From an uncultured Colwellia sp. (GTDB lineage Bacteria > Pseudomonadota > Gammaproteobacteria > Enterobacterales > Alteromonadaceae): a stretch of DNA of 64,000 bases. The notes under the pieces are model-generated. The model did not search any database. It saw only the letters and a program-made list of their open reading frames with translations, and was not told the DNA's origin. The number at the start of each line of letters is the position of its first letter. The stretch's first letter is position 1. Made by a program: the position numbers and the translations under genes. Of this stretch, positions 24,882 through 32,883 are shown piece after piece. The stretch lies in NCBI GenBank assembly GCA_913058395.1, contig CAJXQI010000019.1:31871-95870 (forward strand), given 5' to 3'.

Positions 24882-27065
24882 GTGAGAAATTTAAAAGTAC
24901 TAGGAATAGCCGTTATAAGCTTGTTATTTTTACAAGCCTGTAACGATGATGATAAAAAAGATATTGTGGTTACGCCACCAACCGTCGTGACTAATACCAT
25001 TGTTGATGTTGCAGTAGCTAATGGCAGTTTTACAACACTTGTCGCTGCTTTACAAGCAACAGGGCTAGACGCGACATTAGCCGATACGACAAGTAGTTTT
25101 ACTGTTTTTGCACCAACCGATGAAGCCTTTGCCTTACTAGGGCAAGATACGATAAACGCCTTACTTGCAGATACCGATACGCTGTCTGATATTCTAACCT
25201 ACCATGTTATTAGTGGCGAAGTGAATGCCACTGCTGCTATTGCCAGCGCAGGCACTACAGTTGCCATGGTAAATGGTGATAGTGTGGGGTTATCACTTGA
25301 TGGCGATAACCTATTGGTAAATACCGCAACGGTTACCATAACCGATATTCAAGCTGATAACGGTATTATTCACGTGCTTGACGCTGTGCTACTACCACCT
25401 GCAGATAAAGGTGAATCAACAATGAATATTGTTGAAACCGCTGTAGCAGCAGGTAACTTCACTACCCTAGTGGCTGCATTACAAGCTGCAAACCTTGATA
25501 GTGCGCTAGCAGACGAAACGAAAACTTATACTGTATTTGCACCAACTGACGCTGCATTTGCGTTGATTGGTACTGAAACGATTGCAGCACTGCTAGCTGA
25601 TACCGATGCTCTAACAAGTATATTGTTGCAGCACGTGATTGATAGTGAAGTTTCTTCAGTAAGAGCATATTCATTGAATGGCATGACAGCTAAAACCTTA
25701 TCAGGGGCTGAAATTACTATTGCCATTAATAGCATTGCGGACAGTTTAATGTTTGGTGGAGCAAATATTACGGTTAAAGATATATACACAACCAATGGCG
25801 TGATTCATGTTATTGATATGGTTGTAGTTGGTGATGTTGAAGTACCGACGCCTACCAATAGCATTGTGGATGTTGCGGCAGAAAACGGTAGCTTCACAAC
25901 CTTAGTTACTGCTTTACAAACAACTGGCTTAGATACTGTTTTGGCGGATCTTGAAGGTGAGTTCACCGTATTCGCACCAACAGATGCTGCTTTTGCGCTG
26001 TTAGGTGAAGAAACCATTAATGCGTTACTGGCTGACCCTGATGCTTTAGCCAATATTTTACTCTATCACGTTGTCTCAGGTGCAACAGTTTTACAAGATG
26101 CAGCGGTTACCATTGCTCAGTCTGACAATAAAATGGTTACCATGGCGAACGAGCAAATGTCGACATTATCGTTGTCTGGCTCTGCATTATTCATTAATAA
26201 ATCAGCTGTATCAGCGGCAAATGTGATGGCTGATAATGGTGTAATTCATGTTGTTGACCAAGTTATTTTACCACCAACAGTAAAGGCTGAACCTACCATG
26301 AGCATTGTTGATGTAGCTGTGGGGGATGAAAACTTCTCTACCTTAGTCGCTGCATTAACTGCTGCTGACCTAGTGGACACATTAGCTGATGAAACTGCAA
26401 CCTTTACTGTATTTGCACCAACCAATGCTGCGTTTGCAAAAATAGAATCTAGCACACTAAATACTTTACTCGCTGATACGAGTGCACTAACCGATGTGTT
26501 GTTAACTCATGTAGTTGGCGGTGCTGAGGTTAACTCTTTGGCTGCCTTTGCTGCAAATGGCGCTATGGTAGAAACTGCCAGTGGAGCAAATGTTGCTGTT
26601 ACACTAGTTAATTTTAGTCAAACAGCTAATTCTAGCAATGATGAAGTAGCTTATGACAGCGCCGCTGAAATATTGGTTGGTGGCATGAACTCAGCTAAAA
26701 ATGGTTACACTTTATATGTATTCGACAATGATTTAGGTACGGCGGGCAGTACTTGTAATGACGGGTGTGCCTCCAATTGGCCGCCGGTACTAGTAACGGA
26801 CAATGAAGTAGACAACATTAAAGGTTTGGCAATGGTGATGCGTGACGACGGTAGCATGCAAGCAACCTATTTAGGTCGTCCACTTTATTTTTATGTCGGC
26901 GATACACAAGCCAATGATATGAATGGCCAGGGGGTGAATGATGCTTGGTGGAAGGTTTCACAAGAACAAGTAGCACTGCAAGTGCAAGGTTCAAATGTCA
27001 CTGTTACTGATATTTACACAACCAATGGTGTTATTCATGTTATTGACACTGTTATTACAGATTAG
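24882..27065 (+). CDS. Four-domain fasciclin (FAS1) lipoprotein with nested COG4315-type repeat
   Basis: 727 residues from a GTG start (AAGAGGG lies 7 bp before it). Lipobox LLFLQACNDD. Four FAS1 domains follow, each with FTTLVAALQ..., TVFAPTDEAFALL and NGVIHVID blocks, starting near residues 40, 180, 325 and 475. The fourth is interrupted at about 580-703 by another domain: GGMNSAKNGYTLYVFDNDLG, CNDGCASNWPPVLV, YLGRPLYFYVGDT and a following DAWWKVS, the secreted-repeat lipoprotein family (COG4315). The FAS1 ending then resumes as TVTDIYTTNGVIHVIDTVI. FAS1 proteins act in adhesion; several are in oxidative-stress regulons. It has its own ECF-type promoter. Confidence 0.9.
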   Translation: MRNLKVLGIAVISLLFLQACNDDDKKDIVVTPPTVVTNTIVDVAVANGSFTTLVAALQATGLDATLADTTSSFTVFAPTDEAFALLGQDTINALLADTDTLSDILTYHVISGEVNATAAIASAGTTVAMVNGDSVGLSLDGDNLLVNTATVTITDIQADNGIIHVLDAVLLPPADKGESTMNIVETAVAAGNFTTLVAALQAANLDSALADETKTYTVFAPTDAAFALIGTETIAALLADTDALTSILLQHVIDSEVSSVRAYSLNGMTAKTLSGAEITIAINSIADSLMFGGANITVKDIYTTNGVIHVIDMVVVGDVEVPTPTNSIVDVAAENGSFTTLVTALQTTGLDTVLADLEGEFTVFAPTDAAFALLGEETINALLADPDALANILLYHVVSGATVLQDAAVTIAQSDNKMVTMANEQMSTLSLSGSALFINKSAVSAANVMADNGVIHVVDQVILPPTVKAEPTMSIVDVAVGDENFSTLVAALTAADLVDTLADETATFTVFAPTNAAFAKIESSTLNTLLADTSALTDVLLTHVVGGAEVNSLAAFAANGAMVETASGANVAVTLVNFSQTANSSNDEVAYDSAAEILVGGMNSAKNGYTLYVFDNDLGTAGSTCNDGCASNWPPVLVTDNEVDNIKGLAMVMRDDGSMQATYLGRPLYFYVGDTQANDMNGQGVNDAWWKVSQEQVALQVQGSNVTVTDIYTTNGVIHVIDTVITD

Positions 27066-27102
27066 CGCTTTCTTAACCCATTAAACAATTGCTGTGCCTT
27101 TT

Positions 27103-27140
27103 GCCCCTTACTTTTGATTATTAGTACAGGGGCTTTTTTT
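27103..27140 (+). terminator. Fasciclin gene terminator
   Basis: GCCCCT (27103-27108) pairs with AGGGGC (27128-27133), followed by a seven-T run. The last T is also the first base of the next promoter's -35 element. Confidence 0.7.
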
Positions 27141-27167
27141 GATCGTTTTCTACCTTTGCAACGTATA
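27140..27167 (+). promoter_or_regulatory. ECF-type promoter for the LON-domain gene
   Basis: TGATCG, a 16-bp spacer, CGTATA; the start codon is 39 bp downstream. It abuts the T-run of the fasciclin terminator. Confidence 0.6.
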
Positions 27168-27206
27168 ACTAGTTATCAGTTCATTTGCAGTATCTAATTC
27201 AACTTT

Positions 27207-27785
27207 ATGACAACATTTAACTTGCCCATTTTTCCTTTGCCTATTTTCTTGTTACCTCAAGGTATTACCCGCTTGCGTATTTTTGAAGCACGCTATTTAA
27301 AAATGGTTTCGCTAGCGATGAAAAATAATGGTTTTGTGATTTTGCCAAATGCAAGTGCATCTGCATCAGAGCTAAAAGCAATAGGAAGCTGGGTGGAAAT
27401 TATAGACTTTGATCAAAGCGAAAATGGTCTGCTGTTGATTGATGTTCGCTGCAAATGTTTGGTTGATGTTAGTGCATTGCAGCAAGATGAAAAACAGTTA
27501 CATCATGCACAAGTCAATCGCAGAGCACATTGGTCAGAAACTCGCGTAAATGAAACTAACGACAAAATTGCATCATCACTAAAGCAGGTTTTTAGCCATA
27601 ATAGTGAGTTGGATAACCTGTACGTTGATAAAAATTTTCAACTAGCAAACTGGGTTGTAGCACGCTGGTTAGAATTATTGCCAGTTAAGCTCGATGAAAA
27701 AAATGCTTTTATCGAACAAGATTCATTTCACCACGCTATGCAATTTGTTGAGGCTATTATTCTGGCAGAAGAAAGTAATAATTAA
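27207..27785 (+). CDS. LON substrate-binding-domain protein
   Basis: 192 residues. It begins with LPIFPLPIFLLPQGITRLRI and FEARYLKMV, the LON N-terminal (PUA-like) signature, but has no AAA or protease part. Such stand-alone LON-N proteins are common in proteobacteria, with unknown function, perhaps as substrate adaptors. It has its own promoter of the ECF type, which would place it in the sigma-factor regulon. It lies 97 bp before the sigma gene. Confidence 0.85.
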   Translation: MTTFNLPIFPLPIFLLPQGITRLRIFEARYLKMVSLAMKNNGFVILPNASASASELKAIGSWVEIIDFDQSENGLLLIDVRCKCLVDVSALQQDEKQLHHAQVNRRAHWSETRVNETNDKIASSLKQVFSHNSELDNLYVDKNFQLANWVVARWLELLPVKLDEKNAFIEQDSFHHAMQFVEAIILAEESNN

Positions 27786-27823
27786 CCCAATTTTCGCGAT
27801 AAGTAAAAAGTATTAAAATAATG

Positions 27824-27851
27824 TGATCTCATTTCAAGATTACAGCGTATA
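27824..27851 (+). promoter_or_regulatory. Autoregulatory ECF-type promoter of the sigma-chrR operon
   Basis: TGATCT, a 16-bp spacer, CGTATA, with the start codon 32 bp downstream. ECF sigma factors usually drive their own operon, and the -35 TGATC resembles, as I recall it, the sites of the Rhodobacter RpoE/ChrR system. Confidence 0.7.
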
Positions 27852-27882
27852 GGTTGTTAAGTGGAAATAATGGATAAACGTT

Positions 27883-28509
27883 ATGCCGTCTGTTCAATCA
27901 AAGTTGCCAAGTCATCAAGCAGCTGTTACACCTAGTAACATGACTAATAAAATTGATCATCCTCAACTTTGTCAATGGCTTAAATTAATAGCTGTTAACC
28001 GAGACAAGCAAGCGTTTACTGCTGTGTTTAAGTTTTTTGCTCCTAAAATAAAGCGTATTGCACAAAGTAAATTCAATAATGAAGCGCAAGCTGCAGAAGT
28101 GGTGCAAGACACTATGTCCAATGTTTGGCGTAAATCGCACCTATTTGATGACAGTAAAGGTGCGGCGACAACATGGGTTTATACCATTATGCGTAATGTT
28201 ACTTTCGACATGTTGCGTAAAGTTAAGGCCAATAAAGAAGATAATCTCAGTGATGATATTTGGCCGCTCGCAGAGTCAATGAACACTGAGGAAGAGACTT
28301 TTACCGACCATATTCAAAATCGTAATTTAAAAGGTGTTATTGAGACGCTGCCTGAAAATCAGCAGCAAGTGGTGAAAGGGTTTTACTTTTTAGAAATGTC
28401 TCAAGAACAGCTTGCTGAACACCTTAATTTGCCATTAGGAACCGTAAAGTCGCGGCTTCGTCTCGCGCTTGGCAAACTTAAGATTAAACTAGGAGATCAC
28501 CATGATTAA
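27883..28509 (+). CDS. ECF sigma factor, ChrR-linked (RpoE/ECF11 type)
   Basis: 208 residues. Region 2 is at about 40-105: FKFFAPKIKRIAQSKFNNEA, VVQDTMSNVWRKSHLFDDSK, ATTWVYTIMRNVTFDMLRK. Region 4 is at about 145-200: LPENQQQVVKGFYFLEMSQE followed by QLAEHLNLPLGTVKSRLRLA. The next gene encodes a ChrR-type zinc anti-sigma factor overlapping it by 8 bp. In Rhodobacter this pair responds to singlet oxygen. The downstream photolyase and cfa-like genes fit that role. The start has only a weak Shine-Dalgarno; a later ATG (about residue 20) cannot be excluded. Confidence 0.92.
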   Translation: MPSVQSKLPSHQAAVTPSNMTNKIDHPQLCQWLKLIAVNRDKQAFTAVFKFFAPKIKRIAQSKFNNEAQAAEVVQDTMSNVWRKSHLFDDSKGAATTWVYTIMRNVTFDMLRKVKANKEDNLSDDIWPLAESMNTEEETFTDHIQNRNLKGVIETLPENQQQVVKGFYFLEMSQEQLAEHLNLPLGTVKSRLRLALGKLKIKLGDHHD

Positions 28510-29188
28510 GCACCATCCTAAATTTGAATTATTGCAGAACTTTGTTAATGGTGATTTACCCGCTTCATTGTCTGCAGGTATCGCGATTCACGCGGATATG
28601 TGTCCTCAATGCCAAGAAAAAATTAGTCAATTGACCGAGCAAGTAGCAGAAGCGAGTTTCGAACAAAACTTCTTACATAAGTTCGTTGTTGATGATGAAG
28701 ATATGGCTGAAGTTGCTGAATTAGAATTTGATAGCATTATTGATGAAATTACCGCTTCTGACGATATCGAGTCAGTTAAAATACATAATGAAGGGCCATC
28801 TATCGAATTTAAGGGCAGTGAGTATGTTCTACCAAAAGCGATACGTAATATTGAATTAGGTAAAACCGCTCAAATTGGTAAGTTATCAAGAGCACGTTTG
28901 CAGTTGGATGAAGGTGAAATTCACACTAGCTTATTGCACATTGATCCCGGTGGCTCTGTGCCCGAACATACTCATAATGGTTTTGAATTAACCTTATTAT
29001 TGGCAGGTTCATTTACTGATGAGCAAGGAGAATATGTTGCAGGCGACTTCATCATGCTTGATAAACGTCACCAACATCATCCGGTATCAGAACATGGTTG
29101 TCTTTGTTATACCGTTGCTAACGACTCACTGCACTTTACGCAAGGTATTAATAAGTTACTAAACCCTATTGGGTCTTTCATCTATTAG
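28502..29188 (+). CDS. chrR: ChrR-type zinc-binding anti-sigma factor with cupin domain
   Basis: 228 residues. The N-terminal zinc anti-sigma module has H30, C34 and C37 in IHADMCPQCQEK plus a His pair at residues 4-5. The C-terminal cupin (about 125-215) shows SLLHIDPGGSVPEHTHNGFE followed by LAGDF-type turns, RHQHHPVS and HGCLC. In the known ChrR the first domain holds the sigma factor and the cupin is needed for the response to singlet oxygen. The 8-bp overlap with the sigma gene ensures matched amounts. Confidence 0.9.
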   Translation: MIKHHPKFELLQNFVNGDLPASLSAGIAIHADMCPQCQEKISQLTEQVAEASFEQNFLHKFVVDDEDMAEVAELEFDSIIDEITASDDIESVKIHNEGPSIEFKGSEYVLPKAIRNIELGKTAQIGKLSRARLQLDEGEIHTSLLHIDPGGSVPEHTHNGFELTLLLAGSFTDEQGEYVAGDFIMLDKRHQHHPVSEHGCLCYTVANDSLHFTQGINKLLNPIGSFIY

Positions 29189-29200
29189 TTGGAGATGGTT

Positions 29201-30160
29201 ATGTCTAATAAATTCGAAAAAGAAGATATTGTTGTTGGCATTAGTGCTTGTTTAAATGGTGAAAAAGTTCGCTTTGATGCCAGTAATAAGCCATCAAATT
29301 TTTGTATGCACGAGTTAGGGCAGCATGTCACTTTTAAAGCCTACTGCCCTGAAGTAGCGGTTGGTTTACCCGTACCTAGACCAACCATACGTTTGATCAA
29401 AGATGAACAAATGATCAAAGTTGCACGGCCTGATGGTTCAGGCGATGTTACCGAAGCAATTAAAGCTTACGGTAAAAAAGTGGCTAGTATGTCCAAAAAC
29501 CTAAGTGGTTATATTTTCTGTGCGAAAAGTCCAAGTTGCGGTATGGAACGCGTAAAGGTTTACTCGCCAGAAGGCAATCCACTGCAGGCTCATGGCATTG
29601 GTGTTTTTTCCAATGAAATTATGAAAGCTAACCCGTTGTTGCCATGCGAAGAAAATGGTCGTCTTAATGACGCGGTTATTCGTGAAAACTTTGTCGCTCG
29701 CGTTTATGCCTATCGTCGCTGGCAGGCGCTTGAAGCTTCAGGTATTAGTAAACACAAATTAATGACCTTTCACGCACAGTATAAATATACCTTGATGAGC
29801 CATAATTTAGTTGCCTATAAAACATTGGGACGATTATTAGCAAGGGCTGATTTGGCTGTTGATGAGATGGCGGCACAATACATTCTTGGTTTAATGACAG
29901 CATTAAAGCTTAAAGCAAGTCGGAAGAATCATGCGAATACCTTGTTGCATATCCAAGGCTATTTTTCTAAGCATTTAAATAAAGTGCAACGACAAGAGCT
30001 TTCGGAGCAAATACATGCCTACCGTATAGGCTTGATGCCACTAATGGTGCCATTAACCTTGATTAAGCATTACTTATTACAACACCCTGAGTCATATATC
30101 GAGCAACAAGCTTATTTGGATCCTTATCCAACAGCACTGAAATTACGCTACGGATACTAA
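29201..30160 (+). CDS. DUF523-DUF1722 (TudS/YbgA-type) protein
   Basis: 319 residues from the ATG at 29201, with GGAG six bases upstream; the in-frame TTG and ATG before it are less suitable. The N-terminal DUF523 half has ISACLNGEKVRFDAS (Cys17), CAKSPSCGMERV and LLPCEENGRL, three cysteine sites fitting the iron-sulfur cluster of TudS-type thiouracil desulfidases. The C-terminal DUF1722 (YbgA) half contains MTFHAQYKYTLMSHN. Such genes commonly accompany photolyase genes. The desulfurase activity is known for DUF523 relatives and inferred here. Confidence 0.85.
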   Translation: MSNKFEKEDIVVGISACLNGEKVRFDASNKPSNFCMHELGQHVTFKAYCPEVAVGLPVPRPTIRLIKDEQMIKVARPDGSGDVTEAIKAYGKKVASMSKNLSGYIFCAKSPSCGMERVKVYSPEGNPLQAHGIGVFSNEIMKANPLLPCEENGRLNDAVIRENFVARVYAYRRWQALEASGISKHKLMTFHAQYKYTLMSHNLVAYKTLGRLLARADLAVDEMAAQYILGLMTALKLKASRKNHANTLLHIQGYFSKHLNKVQRQELSEQIHAYRIGLMPLMVPLTLIKHYLLQHPESYIEQQAYLDPYPTALKLRYGY

Positions 30161-30226
30161 TAAACGGATTTGCTAGGCTATTTCCTCTAAGTTTTAATAT
30201 TCATTAATAAGTACTAAGGAAAGTCA

Positions 30227-31612
30227 TTGTTACTTTGGTTTCGCAACGACATTAGAATAAACGATAATCCAGCTTTACATTATTTCCTTGAGCGGCATCA
30301 TGGCTCTGAAGTGGGTAAAGCTGTTTTTTTTGTCAGTGAAAAACAGTGGCAAAAGCATGATTGGTCGCCGATAAAGATTGATTTTATTAAACGCCATGTC
30401 AATGCTCTTGCACAGCAGTTATTGTCGCTCAATATTGTGTTGCAAGTAGAGTATTGCGATGACTTTACTGATCAAGTTGCGTTTTTAAAGCACTATTGCC
30501 GTCAGCATAATATTGATGAAGTTGTTGCCAATAAAGAACTAGAAGTGAATGAAAATTTACGCGATAAAGCCTGCCTGGAACAGGGGCTTAAACTACGCTT
30601 ATTTGAAAGCGATGTTATTGTTGAAAAAGGTAAGGTACTTAATAAAACTGGCGATATGTATAAGGTATTTACACCTTTTAAACGTGCCTGGCTTACCTAT
30701 GTAAAACAGCAAGGGTTTAGCTACTTAGGTAAACCGGTAATATCAAAATCAAGCCAAGTATCAAGCGAACTTCTAACACCTATTATTTGTTCTGGTGAAT
30801 CGAATGCATGGCCATTAGTTTCGCAAGTCGAGCAACAAGTTATTCCAACGTTCTTTCAAGACAAAGTGCAGTGTTACGGACAAGAGCGTGACTTTCCGGC
30901 TATCAAGGCAACGTCTGGCCTCTCGCCATACTTGGCTATTGGCGCCATTAGCCCACGCTATCTTTTAACCTTGATGATACAACGTTTCCCCGATATTTTA
31001 CTTGCCGCTGATAGTGACGAATTTGTATGGTTGAACGAAATAATCTGGCGCGAGTTTTATCGTCATCTAATGTTTCATCAAGAAAAATTATCAAAACATC
31101 AATCTTTTAATGATAAATACAGTGCGACTGTGTGGCCTAATAACCCCCAATATTTCCGAGCATGGTGCGAAGGGCGAACAGGTTATCCTTTGGTCGACGC
31201 GGCCATGGCACAACTTAACCAAACGGGCTGGATGCATAATCGGCTGCGCATGGTTGTTGCAAGTTTCTTAACCAAGCACTTATTAATTGATTGGCGCTGG
31301 GGCGAGAAATACTTTATGGAAAAACTTATTGATGGCGACTTAGCAGCCAACAATGGTGGTTGGCAATGGGCTGCTAGTACTGGTTGTGATGCTCAACCGT
31401 ATTTTCGTGTTTTTAACCCTATTCGCCAAAGTGAAAGATTTGATCCTGATGGTGAGTTCATTCGTAAGTATCTACCAGAGCTGGCGGATTTACCAAGTAA
31501 GCAAATTCATTTTCCACATGCTTATATTGCCAAAGAAAATTTAGATGTTTACTGGCCGGCGATTGTAGAGCATAAAGCCGCCCGATTAGCTGCCATTGAG
31601 TTTTATCGATAG
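30227..31612 (+). CDS. phrB: Class I deoxyribodipyrimidine photolyase
   Basis: 461 residues, TTG start with AAGGA 6 bp upstream. The N-terminal antenna domain begins LLWFRNDIRINDNPAL. The C-terminal FAD domain has LSPYLAIGAISPR, WLNEIIWREFYRHLMF, TGWMHNRLRMVVASFLTKHL, WQWAASTGCDAQPYFRVFNP and SERFDPDGEFIRKYLPEL. These are hallmarks of CPD photolyases, which use blue light to split UV-induced pyrimidine dimers. A (6-4) or cryptochrome role cannot be excluded from sequence alone. It is part of the sigma-chrR operon, which fits a light-stress regulon. Confidence 0.92.
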   Translation: MLLWFRNDIRINDNPALHYFLERHHGSEVGKAVFFVSEKQWQKHDWSPIKIDFIKRHVNALAQQLLSLNIVLQVEYCDDFTDQVAFLKHYCRQHNIDEVVANKELEVNENLRDKACLEQGLKLRLFESDVIVEKGKVLNKTGDMYKVFTPFKRAWLTYVKQQGFSYLGKPVISKSSQVSSELLTPIICSGESNAWPLVSQVEQQVIPTFFQDKVQCYGQERDFPAIKATSGLSPYLAIGAISPRYLLTLMIQRFPDILLAADSDEFVWLNEIIWREFYRHLMFHQEKLSKHQSFNDKYSATVWPNNPQYFRAWCEGRTGYPLVDAAMAQLNQTGWMHNRLRMVVASFLTKHLLIDWRWGEKYFMEKLIDGDLAANNGGWQWAASTGCDAQPYFRVFNPIRQSERFDPDGEFIRKYLPELADLPSKQIHFPHAYIAKENLDVYWPAIVEHKAARLAAIEFYR

Positions 31613-31663
31613 CGAGTATCAATGCCTTAACGGGCTGTGGTAAATAATTAATAAAGAGTCATT

Positions 31664-32140
31664 ATGCTAAATCAACAAATGAAGCCAATTGATGAAATAA
31701 ATAATGTAGCTAAGCACGCACCTTGGCTGGCTAATTTCATCAATGTTTATCAAAAGCTTTCAACTGATAATTTACATCTACTTGCTGATATTTATCACCA
31801 AGATATTGTCTTTATTGATCCTATGCATCAGCTGACAGGTTTAGAGCATTTACAACATTACTTCAATAACCTTTACCAACAGCTTAGCTATTGTGAATTT
31901 AAAATTGAAAATGTGATTGAACAAAATAATGAAGCGGCAGTTTATTGGCAGATGAGCTATCAGCACCCACGCTTAAATGCTGGAAAAATTGTCAATGTGC
32001 AAGGTAGTTCACATATTAAAGGCTTAAATGACAAGGTTATTTATCATCGTGATTACCTTGATTTAGGCGCGATGTTATATGAGCAACTACCGTTATTAGG
32101 ACGCATTATTTCTTGGCTTAAAAATAGGGCGACAGCGTAA
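31664..32140 (+). CDS. NTF2-like (SnoaL-type) protein
   Basis: 158 residues. Blocks FINVYQKLSTDNLHLLADIY, HQDIVFIDPMHQLTGLEHLQ and YQHPRLN fit the nuclear-transport-factor-2-like fold (cone-shaped ligand pocket). No catalytic residues can be assigned. The gene ends one base into the start of the following SDR gene. Such proteins accompany the SDR-FAD-oxidoreductase-DUF1365-cfa set in many gammaproteobacteria, so it probably works in the same lipid pathway. Confidence 0.8.
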   Translation: MLNQQMKPIDEINNVAKHAPWLANFINVYQKLSTDNLHLLADIYHQDIVFIDPMHQLTGLEHLQHYFNNLYQQLSYCEFKIENVIEQNNEAAVYWQMSYQHPRLNAGKIVNVQGSSHIKGLNDKVIYHRDYLDLGAMLYEQLPLLGRIISWLKNRATA

Positions 32141-32883
32141 TGGACGCGAAGCGTACTATTCTCATTACCGGTGCTACTTCTGGCATTGGCGAGTCACTGC
32201 TGAATCACTATTCTGCAAGTGGTTATCAGGTTGTAGCATGTGGCCGTAACCGAGAGAAACTAGCACAATATGCCGAGCATAATAGCAATATTATTCCGTT
32301 AGCCTTTGATATCACTGATAACGAAAAAATTGCTCAAGCGGCTAATCAACTCAGTGATGTTGGGCATATTGATATTTTAATGCTTAATGCTGGCGACTGT
32401 CGTTATATTGATAATGCTAAAGCATTCGATGGTGAGCTATTTGCCAGTGTTATCGCAACTAATTTGCAGTCATTAGGTTATTTGCTTGAACACTTCCTTC
32501 CCAAAGTTACTGATGGCGGACAAGTTGTTTTTGTTAGCTCTAGTGCAACATTATTACCGTTTCCTCGTGCGGAGGCATACGGCGCTTCAAAAGCCGGAAT
32601 TGATTATTTAGCTAAAACTTTACGCCTTGATCTAAAATCAGAAAATATTGATGTAACCTTAATTCATCCTGGCTTTATAAAAACGCCGTTAACCGATAAA
32701 AATGATTTTCCCATGCCATTTTTACTTTCTAGTCAACAAGCTGCTAGCCGAATTTACCAAGGCGTAAGCGCTAGAAAATCCTATTTACACTTTCCAAAAA
32801 GGCTAACGTTAACGTTGAAGTTACTCGCCTTATTTCCAGACTTTGTTTGGCAAAGTATTATTTTAAGGAGTAATAAAGTATGA
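32140..32883 (+). CDS. Short-chain dehydrogenase/reductase
   Basis: 247 residues. Classic SDR: cofactor motif TGATSGIGESL at the N-terminus, NAG in MLNAGDCRY, catalytic Ser in VFVSSSA, and YGASKAGIDYLAK with Tyr and Lys, then HPGFIKTPLTDKND. Overlaps the NTF2-like gene by one base and the next by four. Substrate unknown; context suggests lipid or fatty-acid modification. Confidence 0.9.
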   Translation: MDAKRTILITGATSGIGESLLNHYSASGYQVVACGRNREKLAQYAEHNSNIIPLAFDITDNEKIAQAANQLSDVGHIDILMLNAGDCRYIDNAKAFDGELFASVIATNLQSLGYLLEHFLPKVTDGGQVVFVSSSATLLPFPRAEAYGASKAGIDYLAKTLRLDLKSENIDVTLIHPGFIKTPLTDKNDFPMPFLLSSQQAASRIYQGVSARKSYLHFPKRLTLTLKLLALFPDFVWQSIILRSNKV

